Origin: Actinomycetota bacterium
GTDB taxonomy: Bacteria > Actinomycetota > Actinomycetes > Actinomycetales > Microbacteriaceae
NCBI GenBank assembly: GCA_030838475.1
Contig: JAUZFP010000097.1
Location: forward strand, 1-47,844
Length of the DNA stretch: 47,844 nt
Direction: 5' to 3'
Under the pieces are notes generated by a model. It did not search any database. It worked only from the letters and a program-made list of their open reading frames with translations, and was not told the DNA's origin. The translations under genes and the position numbers were made by a program. Shown piece after piece: positions 27,058 to 35,549 of the stretch; position 1 is the stretch's first letter; each line of letters starts with the position of its first letter.

Positions 27058-27971
27058 GACTCCTCCTTGAGCATGCTGCGCACATAGAAGGCGCTGATGA
27101 CGATGGTGAGCGCGAGCACGAAGACCGACACGGCCGACGCCAGCCCGAAGTCGCTGGAGCCCGTACCCAGTTGATAGATGTACGTGCCGAGGAGGTTGGT
27201 CTCGCTCTTCACCGATCCAGCCGTCTGGAGCAGCTTGATCTGCGTGAACACGCGAAGGTCCCAGATGACCTGGAGCAGCAGAACGATCGCGATGACGGGA
27301 CGGATCATCGGAACGGTGATACTGAAGAAGCGTTGCCGTGCGCTGGCTCCGTCGATGGATGCGGCTTCCATGACTTCCTCGGACACCTGGGTCAGTCCGG
27401 CGTAGATCGAAAAGGCGACGAAGGGCACACTCATCCAGACGACGATGATCACGGCCACACCGAAGAACGACAGCGGCTCGATGAGCCAGTTGTGGCCATG
27501 GAACGGCAGGCCGATGGCGGTCAACATCCAGTTGATTACCCCGCTGCGGAGGTTGAACAACCAGGTCCACACGGTCATCGCCGCGACGACCGGCATGGCC
27601 CAGGCCAGGAGAAGGGTGATCTGAAGCAGCAGGCGCACCCAGCGCGCGACAACGTTCATGAGGAGGGCGAGGAGCGTCCCGATCACCATCGTGATTGCCG
27701 CGCAGGCCGCGCAGAAGAGAACGGAGCGAGCGACAACCGTCCACATGTACGGATCGGTCGCGAGGGTGATGTAGTTCTGCAGCCCGACGAACGGTGCCGC
27801 CTGGCCGAACTGCTGGGCGAGCCCGAACTGCTGGGTCGAGGTGATCAGCTGCCAGACGAGCGGGTAACCCATGGCGAGAACGAGCACCGCGACGGCCGGG
27901 ATGATCAGTGCATACGGCGTGCCGGTGATGCGACGGCGGCCGGAACGCTTCGGTGCGAGATCTGCGGTCAT
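27054..27971 (-). CDS. Sugar ABC transporter permease, MalF-like (system 1)
   Basis: First permease of the importer. The 305-residue protein has about six membrane segments and the EAA loop VSEEVMEAASIDGASARQRFFSITVP near residue 210. The ATG at 27971 is chosen because AGGAG lies upstream at good spacing; an in-frame start 15 codons earlier has no such site. It overlaps the MalG-like gene by 4 bp. An 80-bp spacer with a strong hairpin separates it from the binding-protein gene. Confidence 0.93.
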   Translation of the reverse strand: MTADLAPKRSGRRRITGTPYALIIPAVAVLVLAMGYPLVWQLITSTQQFGLAQQFGQAAPFVGLQNYITLATDPYMWTVVARSVLFCAACAAITMVIGTLLALLMNVVARWVRLLLQITLLLAWAMPVVAAMTVWTWLFNLRSGVINWMLTAIGLPFHGHNWLIEPLSFFGVAVIIVVWMSVPFVAFSIYAGLTQVSEEVMEAASIDGASARQRFFSITVPMIRPVIAIVLLLQVIWDLRVFTQIKLLQTAGSVKSETNLLGTYIYQLGTGSSDFGLASAVSVFVLALTIVISAFYVRSMLKEES

Positions 27972-28006
27972 GTCCTTCTCCTCTCGGGTGATCGTATTCA
28001 TGGAAT

Positions 28007-28036
28007 GGGGGCGCAAGGCCGAAGCCTTACGCCCCC
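28007..28036 (-). promoter_or_regulatory. Intercistronic hairpin between binding protein and permease (system 1)
   Basis: On the minus strand GGGGGCG pairs with CGCCCCC and, after one mismatch, AAGGC with GCCTT around a short loop. The lack of a T run and the position suggest partial termination or 3' protection that raises binding protein over permease levels. Confidence 0.65.
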
Positions 28037-28051
28037 GCTGTGACGCAGTTT

Positions 28052-29422
28052 CTATTTGGTGTTCAGCATTGGTGTGATCTTGGCGTCGTATTCCTTCGCC
28101 AGGGCGGTGAGGTCGGTGGAGTCCTTGATCTTGCTGAAGAACTCCTCCATCACTCCGGACGCCTCAACCGATGCCCAACCCGGTGCCGCAGGGGTGAGCT
28201 TCGAGTTCGACGACGACGCGATCAGAGCCGACGCGAACTGGTCGGAGCCGAGCGCCGACGTGTAGTCGGAGTTCGCCGGGCCGAGGCCGTTCTTGCCGAG
28301 CATCTGCTGGTAGGTCGGGCTGAAGATGATCTTCAGGAGCGTCTCCGCCAGACCCGGGTTCTTCGACTTAGCGGAGATGCCGATATTCGAGCCACCCGCG
28401 AAGACCGGGGCGGCCTTGCCATCGTTGCCCGGCAGCGCGAAGTTGCCGAAGGTCGCGTCGTTCCAGGTGCGAGTTACCGCGCCCTTCGCGTCGGTTCCCT
28501 TGTCACCAATCGACCAGTGTGCCCAACCGGGCGCCATGATCGTGGCGGCCGACAGCGACACCGGCGTTGCCGCGTCGGCCGAGGTCTTACCGGCGATCGA
28601 GTCGTCGTTGTTGATGTAGATGTACTGGTTGCTGTCCTGGGCATCTCCGGGAGCGTTGTCCGCGTTCTTGTAGATGTCCTGGAGCTGCGCGAGACCCTTG
28701 AGCGTGTTCGGGTCATCGAGCGAGGCGACCCACTTGCCACCCTTCTCCTTGGCGATGTCTCCACCGTTCGCAAAGATCCACGAGATTCCGTCGCGCCAGT
28801 CCTGGCCGCCGAGGTAGAAGCCCGAGAAGTTTGCGATGTTGTCGGGGTTTGCGGCCGCGACAGTTGCAACGTCCTTGTTGAACTCGGTCAGCGTGGTCGG
28901 GACGGACGTAATGCCGGCCTTTGCCCACACATCCTTGCGGTAGAAAACGTAGCGCGAACCGAAGTAGTACGGCAGCGTGTAGTTCTTGCCGTTGACCTCT
29001 CCGGCCGCCACGAAGGACTGCAGCAGCTTGGGGCCGCCGAGCGCCTTGTACTGGCTGGAGATGTCAAGGAATGCACCGACGTTGGTGAACGTGGGCGACT
29101 GCGTGTTGCCCATTTCCGTGACATCGGGGGTGTTGTTCTTGTCGGGAAGCGACGTCGTGAGCTTGGTCACGATGTCTGACCAGTCCTGCTGCTCGATCTT
29201 GAGCGTGCCCTTGGTCTCCTTGTTGAACTCGGTCGTGAGGTAGGTGCGCAGCGCATCCGGTGTGTCGCTACCAACCAACCAGAGTGTGATCGTCTTGCCC
29301 TTGCCATTGGTGCTCGGTGCGATGCCGGTGGATGCGGCCGAACCGCCACCGGTGCTGCACGCGGCGAGCGCGAGCACGCCTGCGACGGCAAACGCCGTTG
29401 CGCCCCAAAGTTTGTTCTTCAT
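28052..29422 (-). CDS. Sugar ABC transporter substrate-binding lipoprotein (system 1)
   Basis: Captures the sugar outside the membrane. The 456-residue protein has a lipoprotein signal (LALAACSTGG, Cys at about 22) and the family 1 extracellular solute-binding fold. The block ITLWLVGSDTPDALRTYL opens the mature domain, and AGITSVPTTLTEFNKD and WANPNG-like aromatic regions follow. Neighbouring nagZ, nagB and the ROK kinase suggest a GlcNAc-containing oligosaccharide as ligand. It follows the ROK regulator gene by 81 bp. Confidence 0.92.
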   Translation of the reverse strand: MKNKLWGATAFAVAGVLALAACSTGGGSAASTGIAPSTNGKGKTITLWLVGSDTPDALRTYLTTEFNKETKGTLKIEQQDWSDIVTKLTTSLPDKNNTPDVTEMGNTQSPTFTNVGAFLDISSQYKALGGPKLLQSFVAAGEVNGKNYTLPYYFGSRYVFYRKDVWAKAGITSVPTTLTEFNKDVATVAAANPDNIANFSGFYLGGQDWRDGISWIFANGGDIAKEKGGKWVASLDDPNTLKGLAQLQDIYKNADNAPGDAQDSNQYIYINNDDSIAGKTSADAATPVSLSAATIMAPGWAHWSIGDKGTDAKGAVTRTWNDATFGNFALPGNDGKAAPVFAGGSNIGISAKSKNPGLAETLLKIIFSPTYQQMLGKNGLGPANSDYTSALGSDQFASALIASSSNSKLTPAAPGWASVEASGVMEEFFSKIKDSTDLTALAKEYDAKITPMLNTK

Positions 29423-29503
29423 TGGTGCTTCCTTTCGTAAGGGATGGTGCGTGAGGGTAGATCTGCTGTGTGGGACATACGGGCGGGAGATCGCTTCGAC
29501 GAG

Positions 29504-30643
29504 CTACGAAACCCCAAGTTGCCCGGAGAGAACCATGACGGCAGCGCCGCGCAAGACGATGTCCTCTCCGAGCGTGGTCATCCGCAGCACGAGATTCCCG
29601 TGAAACTCGGGCATCGTTCGTGCGCGAATGGTCTCGATGGTGGCTCTCGCGAGAGTGCCATCAAGTAGTTGGGTCGGCCCGCTCAGCACGATCTCGGAGA
29701 GATCGAGCGCACCAACCACGGGTGCGAGAGCAATGCCGAGGCGCTCTCCCGCCGCCCAAAGAATCTGTTCCTTCTGCTCGGACGTGCTGGCGTTCGCGAG
29801 CGCCGCGTCGAGTCGCGGGGTCGCGAGCCAGGTCTCGAGGCATCCGACCTTGCCGCAGACGCAGGTGAGCCCGCCATCGGTGCCGACTACGACGTGGCCG
29901 ATCTCGCCTGCCGCGAACCGACTGCCGAACAGCGGGATTCCGGCGAGCAGAAGTCCGGAGCCGACACCGTGACCGACCTTCACCAGCATCATGTCGCTTG
30001 TTGCGCCACCGAAGCTGTGTTCGGCGAGCGCCGCCGCGTTGGCGTCGTTGATCACGACGACGGGGATGCTGAATCGCACCGCCAGGTCGCGCTGCAGGCT
30101 TCGGTTGGTCCAGCCGAGGTTGGGCGCGGTCAGAACCACACCGGCAAGGTCGACGACGCCCGGGGACCCGACGCCGATTCCGAGGATGGGGCGAGTCGCC
30201 TTTTCAATCAGCGTCTCGACGAGCGCGATGACCTTCGCCTGCGCGTCTTCGCCGGTGCTTCCGGCGAGGGGCAGTTCTGCACGGCCGAGAATTTTGCCGT
30301 CCAGGTCGAGAACTGCGCCACGGAAAGTCGCGTACTCGCTGAGGTCGACGCCGATGATTTGGAAGGCGTCCCGGTTGAGGTCAAGCAGGGTCGCCGGCTT
30401 GCCGGGCCGGACATCCTCGCGCTGGCCGATTTCGATGACGAGGTTCTCGCCGATGAGATCGGCGACGAGGTCGGAGATAGTGACGCGGGTCAGCCCGGTC
30501 TCGCGGGCGATGTCCGCACGGCTCAGCTGTCCCTCGCGATAGAGGGTCTGCATGACGAGGGAGCGGTTGTGTCCGCGAGCGTGTTCAGGAAGCACCTTCG
30601 TGGTCGGCCGCAGTTCCCTGCCGTTGCCGAAGCCCTGATTCAT
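29504..30643 (-). CDS. ROK family transcriptional regulator
   Basis: Sugar-responsive repressor, first gene of the amino-sugar operon. The 379-residue protein has an N-terminal winged helix at about residues 25-80 (QLSRADIARETGLTRVTISDLVADLI). A ROK domain follows with GIGVGSPGVVDLAG, INDANAAALAEHSFGG, and the intact zinc motif EIGHVVVG...CVCGKVGCLE. A palindromic operator touches its start codon (30644-30670), and an identical one lies upstream of the second ABC operon. Autorepression and control of both operons is therefore inferred. Confidence 0.93.
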   Translation of the reverse strand: MNQGFGNGRELRPTTKVLPEHARGHNRSLVMQTLYREGQLSRADIARETGLTRVTISDLVADLIGENLVIEIGQREDVRPGKPATLLDLNRDAFQIIGVDLSEYATFRGAVLDLDGKILGRAELPLAGSTGEDAQAKVIALVETLIEKATRPILGIGVGSPGVVDLAGVVLTAPNLGWTNRSLQRDLAVRFSIPVVVINDANAAALAEHSFGGATSDMMLVKVGHGVGSGLLLAGIPLFGSRFAAGEIGHVVVGTDGGLTCVCGKVGCLETWLATPRLDAALANASTSEQKEQILWAAGERLGIALAPVVGALDLSEIVLSGPTQLLDGTLARATIETIRARTMPEFHGNLVLRMTTLGEDIVLRGAAVMVLSGQLGVS

Positions 30644-30670
30644 GTTTGTTAGTAAAGCTTACGAACAAAC
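30644..30670. promoter_or_regulatory. ROK operator, copy 1 (upstream of the ROK regulator gene)
   Basis: A 27-bp palindrome with outer arms GTTTGTT/AACAAAC and inner arms GTAA/TTAC around AGC. It is identical base for base to the copy at 33988-34014. It abuts the start codon of the ROK gene, so binding should block that transcript. Confidence 0.85.
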
Positions 30671-30728
30671 TATTAGCAATAGTCACCGCAAACTTTTTAC
30701 GCGTCCGAAACACGCCGGTCTCGACGTG

Positions 30729-31622
30729 CTATTTGATGGCGCCAGCAGTGAGTCCGCTGACGACTCGACCCTCGATCACGGCGAACAGGATGACGACGGG
30801 AACCATGGCAACGAGGGATCCGGCGAAGAGGTGACCCCAGTCGATCGAGTATTGGCCGACGTAGCTGTTGATCGCTACCGTGAGCGGGCGAGCGCTATCC
30901 GGAGCGCTCAACGTGAGTGTCAGCGCGACGAGGAACTCGTTCCATGCGCTGATGAAGGTGAAGATGAGAGCGGTGACGATTCCTGGCATCGCGAGGGGAA
31001 GCGTGATGCGCATCATCGCCCCGATCCGGGTGCATCCGTCGACAACGGCGGCCTCCTCAAGCTCGACCGGAATTGACGAGACGAACGCGTTGAGGATCCA
31101 TACCGCGAAGGCAAGGTTGAATCCAGCGTTGATCAGGATGAGGGACAGGGTCGGTGACGGCAGGTTGAATCCGAGGAACTCCCGCTGAATTCCCACGAGC
31201 ATCGCGGCCGGCTGGAACATCTGAGTGGCCAGCACGAGTAGGAGGAAGAGGGCACGACCTCGGAATCGATGTCGGGCGGTGTAATAGGCCGCCGGGAGTG
31301 CGACGACGAGCACGACGATCGTCGCGCCGCCCGCGACCTGCAGACTCGTCGACAGGTTACCGCCAAAGCCGGTGCTCCAGATCGTGGCAAAGTTCGACCA
31401 GTCGAAGTGGGTGGGGAAGAAGTTGCGGCTCAGAAGCTCTTTGGCCGGGCGGCCCGCGACGACCACCATTTCCAGGTACGGAAGCAGGAACAGAATCGCC
31501 ACGATGTACGCGGCGAGCGCGAGGATCAGCTTCTTCGCCGACGCGGCGCCGCCTCGACGTCGACTCGATGGCGGGCGCGCCACGACTCGGCTCGTCGCGG
31601 TGGGTGTGACCAGTGTCGTCAT
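30729..31622 (-). CDS. Sugar ABC transporter permease, MalG-like (system 2)
   Basis: Second permease of another oligosaccharide importer. The 297-residue protein has a basic N-terminus rich in Arg and Ala, about six membrane segments, and the EAA loop VELEEAAVVDGCTRIGAMMRITLPLAMPG. Its ATG directly abuts the stop codon of the MalF-like gene. It ends the operon, and the ROK operator follows about 60 bp downstream. It is related to but clearly distinct from the system 1 permease. Confidence 0.93.
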   Translation of the reverse strand: MTTLVTPTATSRVVARPPSSRRRGGAASAKKLILALAAYIVAILFLLPYLEMVVVAGRPAKELLSRNFFPTHFDWSNFATIWSTGFGGNLSTSLQVAGGATIVVLVVALPAAYYTARHRFRGRALFLLLVLATQMFQPAAMLVGIQREFLGFNLPSPTLSLILINAGFNLAFAVWILNAFVSSIPVELEEAAVVDGCTRIGAMMRITLPLAMPGIVTALIFTFISAWNEFLVALTLTLSAPDSARPLTVAINSYVGQYSIDWGHLFAGSLVAMVPVVILFAVIEGRVVSGLTAGAIK

Positions 31623-32579
31623 CTAGTCCACCTGCTCCTTCCAGTGGGTCGCCCGGAGGTAGACGAGGACAATCACGATGACCATCGCGAAGTTGATGAC
31701 GGACAGAGCGGCGGATTCCCCGATATAGCTCTGTTTGAGCGTGAACATGAATGTCGTGGAGGTGCTCGTCGAGTAGCCGGGCCCACCACGGGTCATCTCC
31801 CAGATGATCGGGAACGAGTTGAACACGTTGATGACATTGATCAGGGTGGCGACGAGGATCGCCGGACGGATCATCGGGAGCGTGATACCGGTGTAGAGCT
31901 TCCAATACGAGGCGCCGTCGATTCGGGCCGCTTCGTACACCTCCTCGGGAATCGACTGCAACCCCGAGAGCAGGGCGTAGGTCGAAAACGGCAGCGAAAC
32001 GAAGACCGCGACGACCATCATCCAGGCCAGCGCGCTCACGGGCCGGCCGAGCCAGTCGGCCTCGTTCGAGTTGAACGCCTTCAGCAGGCCAACGTCGTGC
32101 AGCACGACATTCACGACGCCGTTGTTTGGATCGAGCGCCCACCGGAAAATGAGGGCCGTCATCATGACCGAGGATGCCCACGGCACGATCAGAGCCCAGC
32201 GCGCTACCCGTCGACCCGGGAACCGCGCGTTGAAGAGCTGAGCTAGGCCGAGCGAAATAACCATGGTCACGGCGACCACTCCGACTGTCCAAATAACCGT
32301 GCGAAGCAGCACGCCGCTCAGGGCGGACTCACCAAACAAGGTGATGAAGTTGTTGATGCCCGCCGATCCGAGAACGAACCCGTCTGGGCTGATCTTCTGC
32401 AGGGACGACTGGATCATCACCACGACCGGCAGCAGAACAACGATGACGATCAGGATGATCGCCGGCCCGATCCACGCGAGCGGAGCTGCCCTCCTGATGA
32501 ACCTCCTCGATGGCCTTCCGCGTCGGCGCGAATGCCCGGAGGCGGGGGGCGCCGCAGTGGGCAACAGGGACGACGTCAT
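31623..32579 (-). CDS. Sugar ABC transporter permease, MalF-like (system 2)
   Basis: The 318-residue protein has a long basic N-terminal tail (RRRGRPSRRFIRR), about six membrane segments, and the EAA loop PEEVYEAARIDGASYWKLYTGITLP. The ATG at 32579 is preferred because AGGAAA precedes it. The longer frame to 32651 would run through an intercistronic hairpin. It lies between the binding protein and the MalG-like gene, the standard order. No ATPase gene is nearby. Confidence 0.92.
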   Translation of the reverse strand: MTSSLLPTAAPPASGHSRRRGRPSRRFIRRAAPLAWIGPAIILIVIVVLLPVVVMIQSSLQKISPDGFVLGSAGINNFITLFGESALSGVLLRTVIWTVGVVAVTMVISLGLAQLFNARFPGRRVARWALIVPWASSVMMTALIFRWALDPNNGVVNVVLHDVGLLKAFNSNEADWLGRPVSALAWMMVVAVFVSLPFSTYALLSGLQSIPEEVYEAARIDGASYWKLYTGITLPMIRPAILVATLINVINVFNSFPIIWEMTRGGPGYSTSTSTTFMFTLKQSYIGESAALSVINFAMVIVIVLVYLRATHWKEQVD

Positions 32580-32613
32580 TGATTTCCTGATTTCTGTCGG
32601 AGCGACTGCCGTA

Positions 32614-32648
32614 GTGTTCGGGCGAAACCTTATTTGGCGCCCGAACAC
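32614..32648 (-). promoter_or_regulatory. Intercistronic hairpin between binding protein and permease (system 2)
   Basis: GTGTTCGGGCG (32614-32624) and CGCCCGAACAC (32638-32648) are perfectly complementary across a 13-base loop. It sits in the same place as the hairpin of system 1 although the sequences are unrelated, which supports a role in setting subunit ratios. Confidence 0.7.
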
Positions 32649-32670
32649 CACGACGATAGTCAGGAGCCTG

Positions 32671-33909
32671 CTAGCCCGCGTTCGCGGCCTGCTGCAACTG
32701 GCCGAGCACAGACTTCGGGTCGCTGGTGAGAGTAGTTCCGATCGTCTGCTGGATTTTTGTCTTCAGCTGTGGCCACGCAGTGTCACTGGGGTACTGCACC
32801 GAGTTCGGCAGGGCCTTCAGGAACGGGCCAAAGATCGCGTCCGATTCGAGAGCCTTTGCCGCCGTCGACGTCGCGGGGAGCAGGTCGTACTCCTTGTCGA
32901 ACTGGATCTGATACTTGTCCTGGTAGGCGAAATCGAGGAACTTCTTGATCTGCGCCTCGTGGCCGTTGGACTTGAACGCTGCGACGTTGTCGCACACGCC
33001 GAGCGTCTTTGTCAGCGCGCCGTTCTTCCCTGCGATCGGCACCGAGGTCCAGTCGCTGTCAGTCAGAACACCGGCCGTCTTGATGATCGGAACCAGTGCC
33101 GGCGAGGCGTTGATCATGCCGATCTGGCCCTGAGCGAACTGCTGCCACAGCGGCGTGCGGTCCTTCGTGGCCGGATTCGGTTCGGTATCCCCCGCATTGA
33201 CGAGCTTCGTGAGGAACTCGAACGTCTGGATGTTAGCGGCGCTGTCGATGTCGTACTTGCCGCTCGACGTCTGGTAGTTGCCACCGTTTCCGAGCATCCA
33301 GAGCAGCGATTCCGCCTGGGCTTCCTCGGCGCCGAGGGGAAGACCGAATCCGATCTTGCCTAACCCCGTGATCTTTGCCGCATCGCTCTGCACGTCGGCC
33401 CAAGTGGTGGGCGCCGAAGAGATTCTGGCTTGCGTGAAGAGCTTCTTGTTGTAGAACAGCGTGCGCGAGCTCGTCGTAAACGGCAGGCCGTACTGCGTGC
33501 CCTGATACGTTCCCTGATTCTTGAATGCGGGAAGGAGGTTGCCCGGATCGCTCAGCACCTGCTTGGCCGAGTAGAGCAGGCCCTCCTGCGCGTACGTGGA
33601 GAAGTAGTCACCCTCGGTGATATCCGGATACTGCTTGTTCTGCACCATGGTCTGTACCTGGGTGTCGAAATCGTTCCAGTTGATTGCGGTCACCTTGACG
33701 CTGATCGATGGATTTTTCTTGTGAAACGCCGTTGCGATGCCCTGCCAGTAGGTTGAACTGGTGCTGCTCGGGCCCGTACCGTAATCGGCCACGACGAGCT
33801 TCAGAGTTACCGGCTTCGACGCCGATGGTGTCGCGCCGGTACTGCAGGCAGCGAGAGCAAGTGCGCCAGCGACAGCCATTGCCGCGGCACCCCAAATCCT
33901 TCTCTTCAT
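32671..33909 (-). CDS. Sugar ABC transporter substrate-binding lipoprotein (system 2)
   Basis: The 412-residue binding protein has a signal peptide with lipobox LAACSTG (Cys at about 22) and the family 1 solute-binding fold. Recognisable stretches are LVVADYGTGPSS at the mature start, PDITEGDYFSTYAQEG, and LLWMLGNGGNYQ. The ATG at 33909 gives the correct signal peptide; the upstream frame is rejected. The operon is headed by an operator identical to that of the ROK regulator gene. The ligand is unknown; an amino sugar or a second oligosaccharide released from the same source is plausible. Confidence 0.92.
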   Translation of the reverse strand: MKRRIWGAAAMAVAGALALAACSTGATPSASKPVTLKLVVADYGTGPSSTSSTYWQGIATAFHKKNPSISVKVTAINWNDFDTQVQTMVQNKQYPDITEGDYFSTYAQEGLLYSAKQVLSDPGNLLPAFKNQGTYQGTQYGLPFTTSSRTLFYNKKLFTQARISSAPTTWADVQSDAAKITGLGKIGFGLPLGAEEAQAESLLWMLGNGGNYQTSSGKYDIDSAANIQTFEFLTKLVNAGDTEPNPATKDRTPLWQQFAQGQIGMINASPALVPIIKTAGVLTDSDWTSVPIAGKNGALTKTLGVCDNVAAFKSNGHEAQIKKFLDFAYQDKYQIQFDKEYDLLPATSTAAKALESDAIFGPFLKALPNSVQYPSDTAWPQLKTKIQQTIGTTLTSDPKSVLGQLQQAANAG

Positions 33910-33987
33910 GATGCGTCCTTTTCGTGTTGTGAGCCACGAACAGAGCACTGGGAGCGAACTTCCGATCGTGGCGAACCCCTGTTTCCT

Positions 33988-34014
33988 GTTTGTTAGTAAA
34001 GCTTACGAACAAAC
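33988..34014. promoter_or_regulatory. ROK operator, copy 2 (upstream of sugar ABC system 2)
   Basis: Exact 27-bp copy of the palindrome at 30644-30670. Both copies carry a second conserved block of 20 bp, TTTTTAC...CCGAAACAC, exactly 23 bp away on the upstream side (30694-30713 and 34038-34057, 17 of 20 identical). This suggests a shared promoter layout. Confidence 0.85.
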
Positions 34015-34059
34015 TGCCCACAACCACCGCGCCGATTTTTTTACACCGCCGAAACACAA

Positions 34060-34078
34060 CAACCCCGAATTGGGGTTG
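34060..34078. terminator. Small perfect hairpin in the divergent spacer
   Basis: CAACCCC and GGGGTTG pair around GAATT. It lies in the 298-bp spacer (33910-34207) between system 2 and the FMN lipoprotein gene. It could isolate the two divergent promoters or be an operator. The rest of that spacer, apart from the ROK operator and its upstream block, shows nothing I can name. Confidence 0.4.
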
Positions 34079-34207
34079 AACCATTAGGGGCTACATAACG
34101 TTGAATCAATCGCACAGTACTTTCCAAAACGACTTTGAGAAGCTGTACCGAGGCAACGTCGCCGGCACCAACAACCCGAGTATTTGCAGCACTACCGACG
34201 AGGACCC

Positions 34208-34654
34208 ATGACGAATCTCCTACGCACTAAGACCGCAATCGCCGCCTTCGCCGGCCTCTCCGTTGTGGGAGCCCTCGCCGGATGCAGCGCCACTCCGGTC
34301 GCCAGCGCGGACGGTTCGGGCACGAGCGGTGGTGGCGCCACCACGACGAGCAACAAGAGCTACAAGGACGGCAGCTACACCGAGGCCGGCACCTACGTGT
34401 CCCCCGGCGGCACCGAGCAGATCAGCGTCTCGCTCACACTCGCGAGCAACAAGATCACCGCGATGAAGGTCATTACGGTCAAGGCCGACCCGACGGCGAC
34501 GGGGTACGAGCAACTGTTTGAGGGCGGGATCTCCGCCGCGACCGTAGGCAAGAACATCAACACCCTCAACATCGGTGTTGTCGCCGGCTCGTCGCTCACC
34601 AGCATGGGTTTCAACCGTGCGCTCGCCGCAATCAAGGCAGATGCCTCACGCTGA
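34208..34654 (+). CDS. FMN-binding domain lipoprotein
   Basis: Probable extracytoplasmic flavin electron carrier. The 148-residue product has a lipoprotein signal (VGALAGCSAT, Cys at about 25), then a Gly/Ser/Thr-rich linker. A short FMN-binding domain over residues about 60-145 starts at YKDGSYTEAGTYVSPGG. The C-terminal block GSSLTSMGFNRALAAI is in the place of the flavin attachment motif (usually S/T-G-A-T-x-x-S/T). Here it reads A-G-S-S-L-T-S, so the acceptor would be Ser instead of Thr. The apbE gene overlaps its end by 14 bp, in keeping with ApbE attaching the flavin. Confidence 0.82.
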   Translation: MTNLLRTKTAIAAFAGLSVVGALAGCSATPVASADGSGTSGGGATTTSNKSYKDGSYTEAGTYVSPGGTEQISVSLTLASNKITAMKVITVKADPTATGYEQLFEGGISAATVGKNINTLNIGVVAGSSLTSMGFNRALAAIKADASR

Positions 34655-35549
34655 GCTTGCGTTCGAGGCGATTGGGGCGCCGTGGCGGATAACCACGCCC
34701 GACCCCATCGCCGTCGAGGTGGCGGAAGCAATCGAAACTCGCATCGACGAGTTCGACGCCGTCTATTCACGATTTAGGGCCGATTCCCTGGTAACCGCGA
34801 TCGCGGGCGAGAGCGGAACGTGGGAGTTCCCCGCCGACGCCGCACCGCTCTTCGCGCTCTATCGCACCCTGTACAACGCGACCGAGGGCGCGATGTCGCC
34901 GCTGGTGGGGGGGCGCCTCGAGGATCTCGGCTACGACCGCGACTACACCCTTGCACCGCGCAACGAGGTCGTGGACGTTCCGATCTGGGACGACATCATG
35001 CACTGGGACGGAACGCGCCTCGTAACGACCGCACCCGTGCTCGTGGATGTCGGCGCCGCCGGCAAGGGCTACCTCGTCGACATCGTCGCCGGGGTAATGC
35101 GCGACCGCGGCGTCGACGAGTACCTGATCGACGCGAGCGGGGATCTGCTGCACCGGGGCGACGAGCCCGTGCGAGTCGGGCTCGAGCATCCATTCGACCC
35201 GACGCAGGCCATCGGAATCTGCGAACTCTCCAATGCCGCACTGTGCGCATCCGCTCCCGGTCGCCGGTCATGGGGTCCGGGGCTGCACCACATCCTCGAT
35301 GCCACCACAGGCCTGCCGACGGATACGGTCGCGGCGACCTGGGCGCTCGCCCCCTCCGGCCTTCAGGCCGACGGTTTGGCGACCGCGTTGTTCTTTGCCG
35401 CCGCTCCCGCGTTGAGCGCCAGTTTCAATTTCGAGTACGTGAGAATGTTCCCAGACAGTCGAATCGAGTACTCGCGTTCGTTCCCCGGAGAACTATTTAC
35501 GGCGGAAAGCTCCCACCCGGGGGGCTCTACTGGAGGGTCGTCAAGCTAA
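34641..35549 (+). CDS. apbE: FAD:protein FMN transferase (ApbE family)
   Basis: Transfers FMN from FAD onto a Thr or Ser of a partner protein. The 302-residue protein has the family blocks FDAVYSRFRADS, SPLVGGRLEDLGYD, VDVGAAGKGYLVD, and YLIDASGDLLHRG. The metal-site region is HHILDATTGLPTD. There is no signal peptide, which is unusual since many ApbE proteins are exported lipoproteins, so flavin attachment may occur before export. It overlaps the lipoprotein gene by 14 bp and the next gene by 1 bp (TAATG), so the three are translated as a unit. Confidence 0.88.
   Translation: MPHAELAFEAIGAPWRITTPDPIAVEVAEAIETRIDEFDAVYSRFRADSLVTAIAGESGTWEFPADAAPLFALYRTLYNATEGAMSPLVGGRLEDLGYDRDYTLAPRNEVVDVPIWDDIMHWDGTRLVTTAPVLVDVGAAGKGYLVDIVAGVMRDRGVDEYLIDASGDLLHRGDEPVRVGLEHPFDPTQAIGICELSNAALCASAPGRRSWGPGLHHILDATTGLPTDTVAATWALAPSGLQADGLATALFFAAAPALSASFNFEYVRMFPDSRIEYSRSFPGELFTAESSHPGGSTGGSSS

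Noticed and set aside
29405-29445. Possible third ROK operator upstream of the system 1 binding protein
   Set aside because: Only GTTTGTTC (inside the first codons) and TTCGTAAG match, with wrong spacing.
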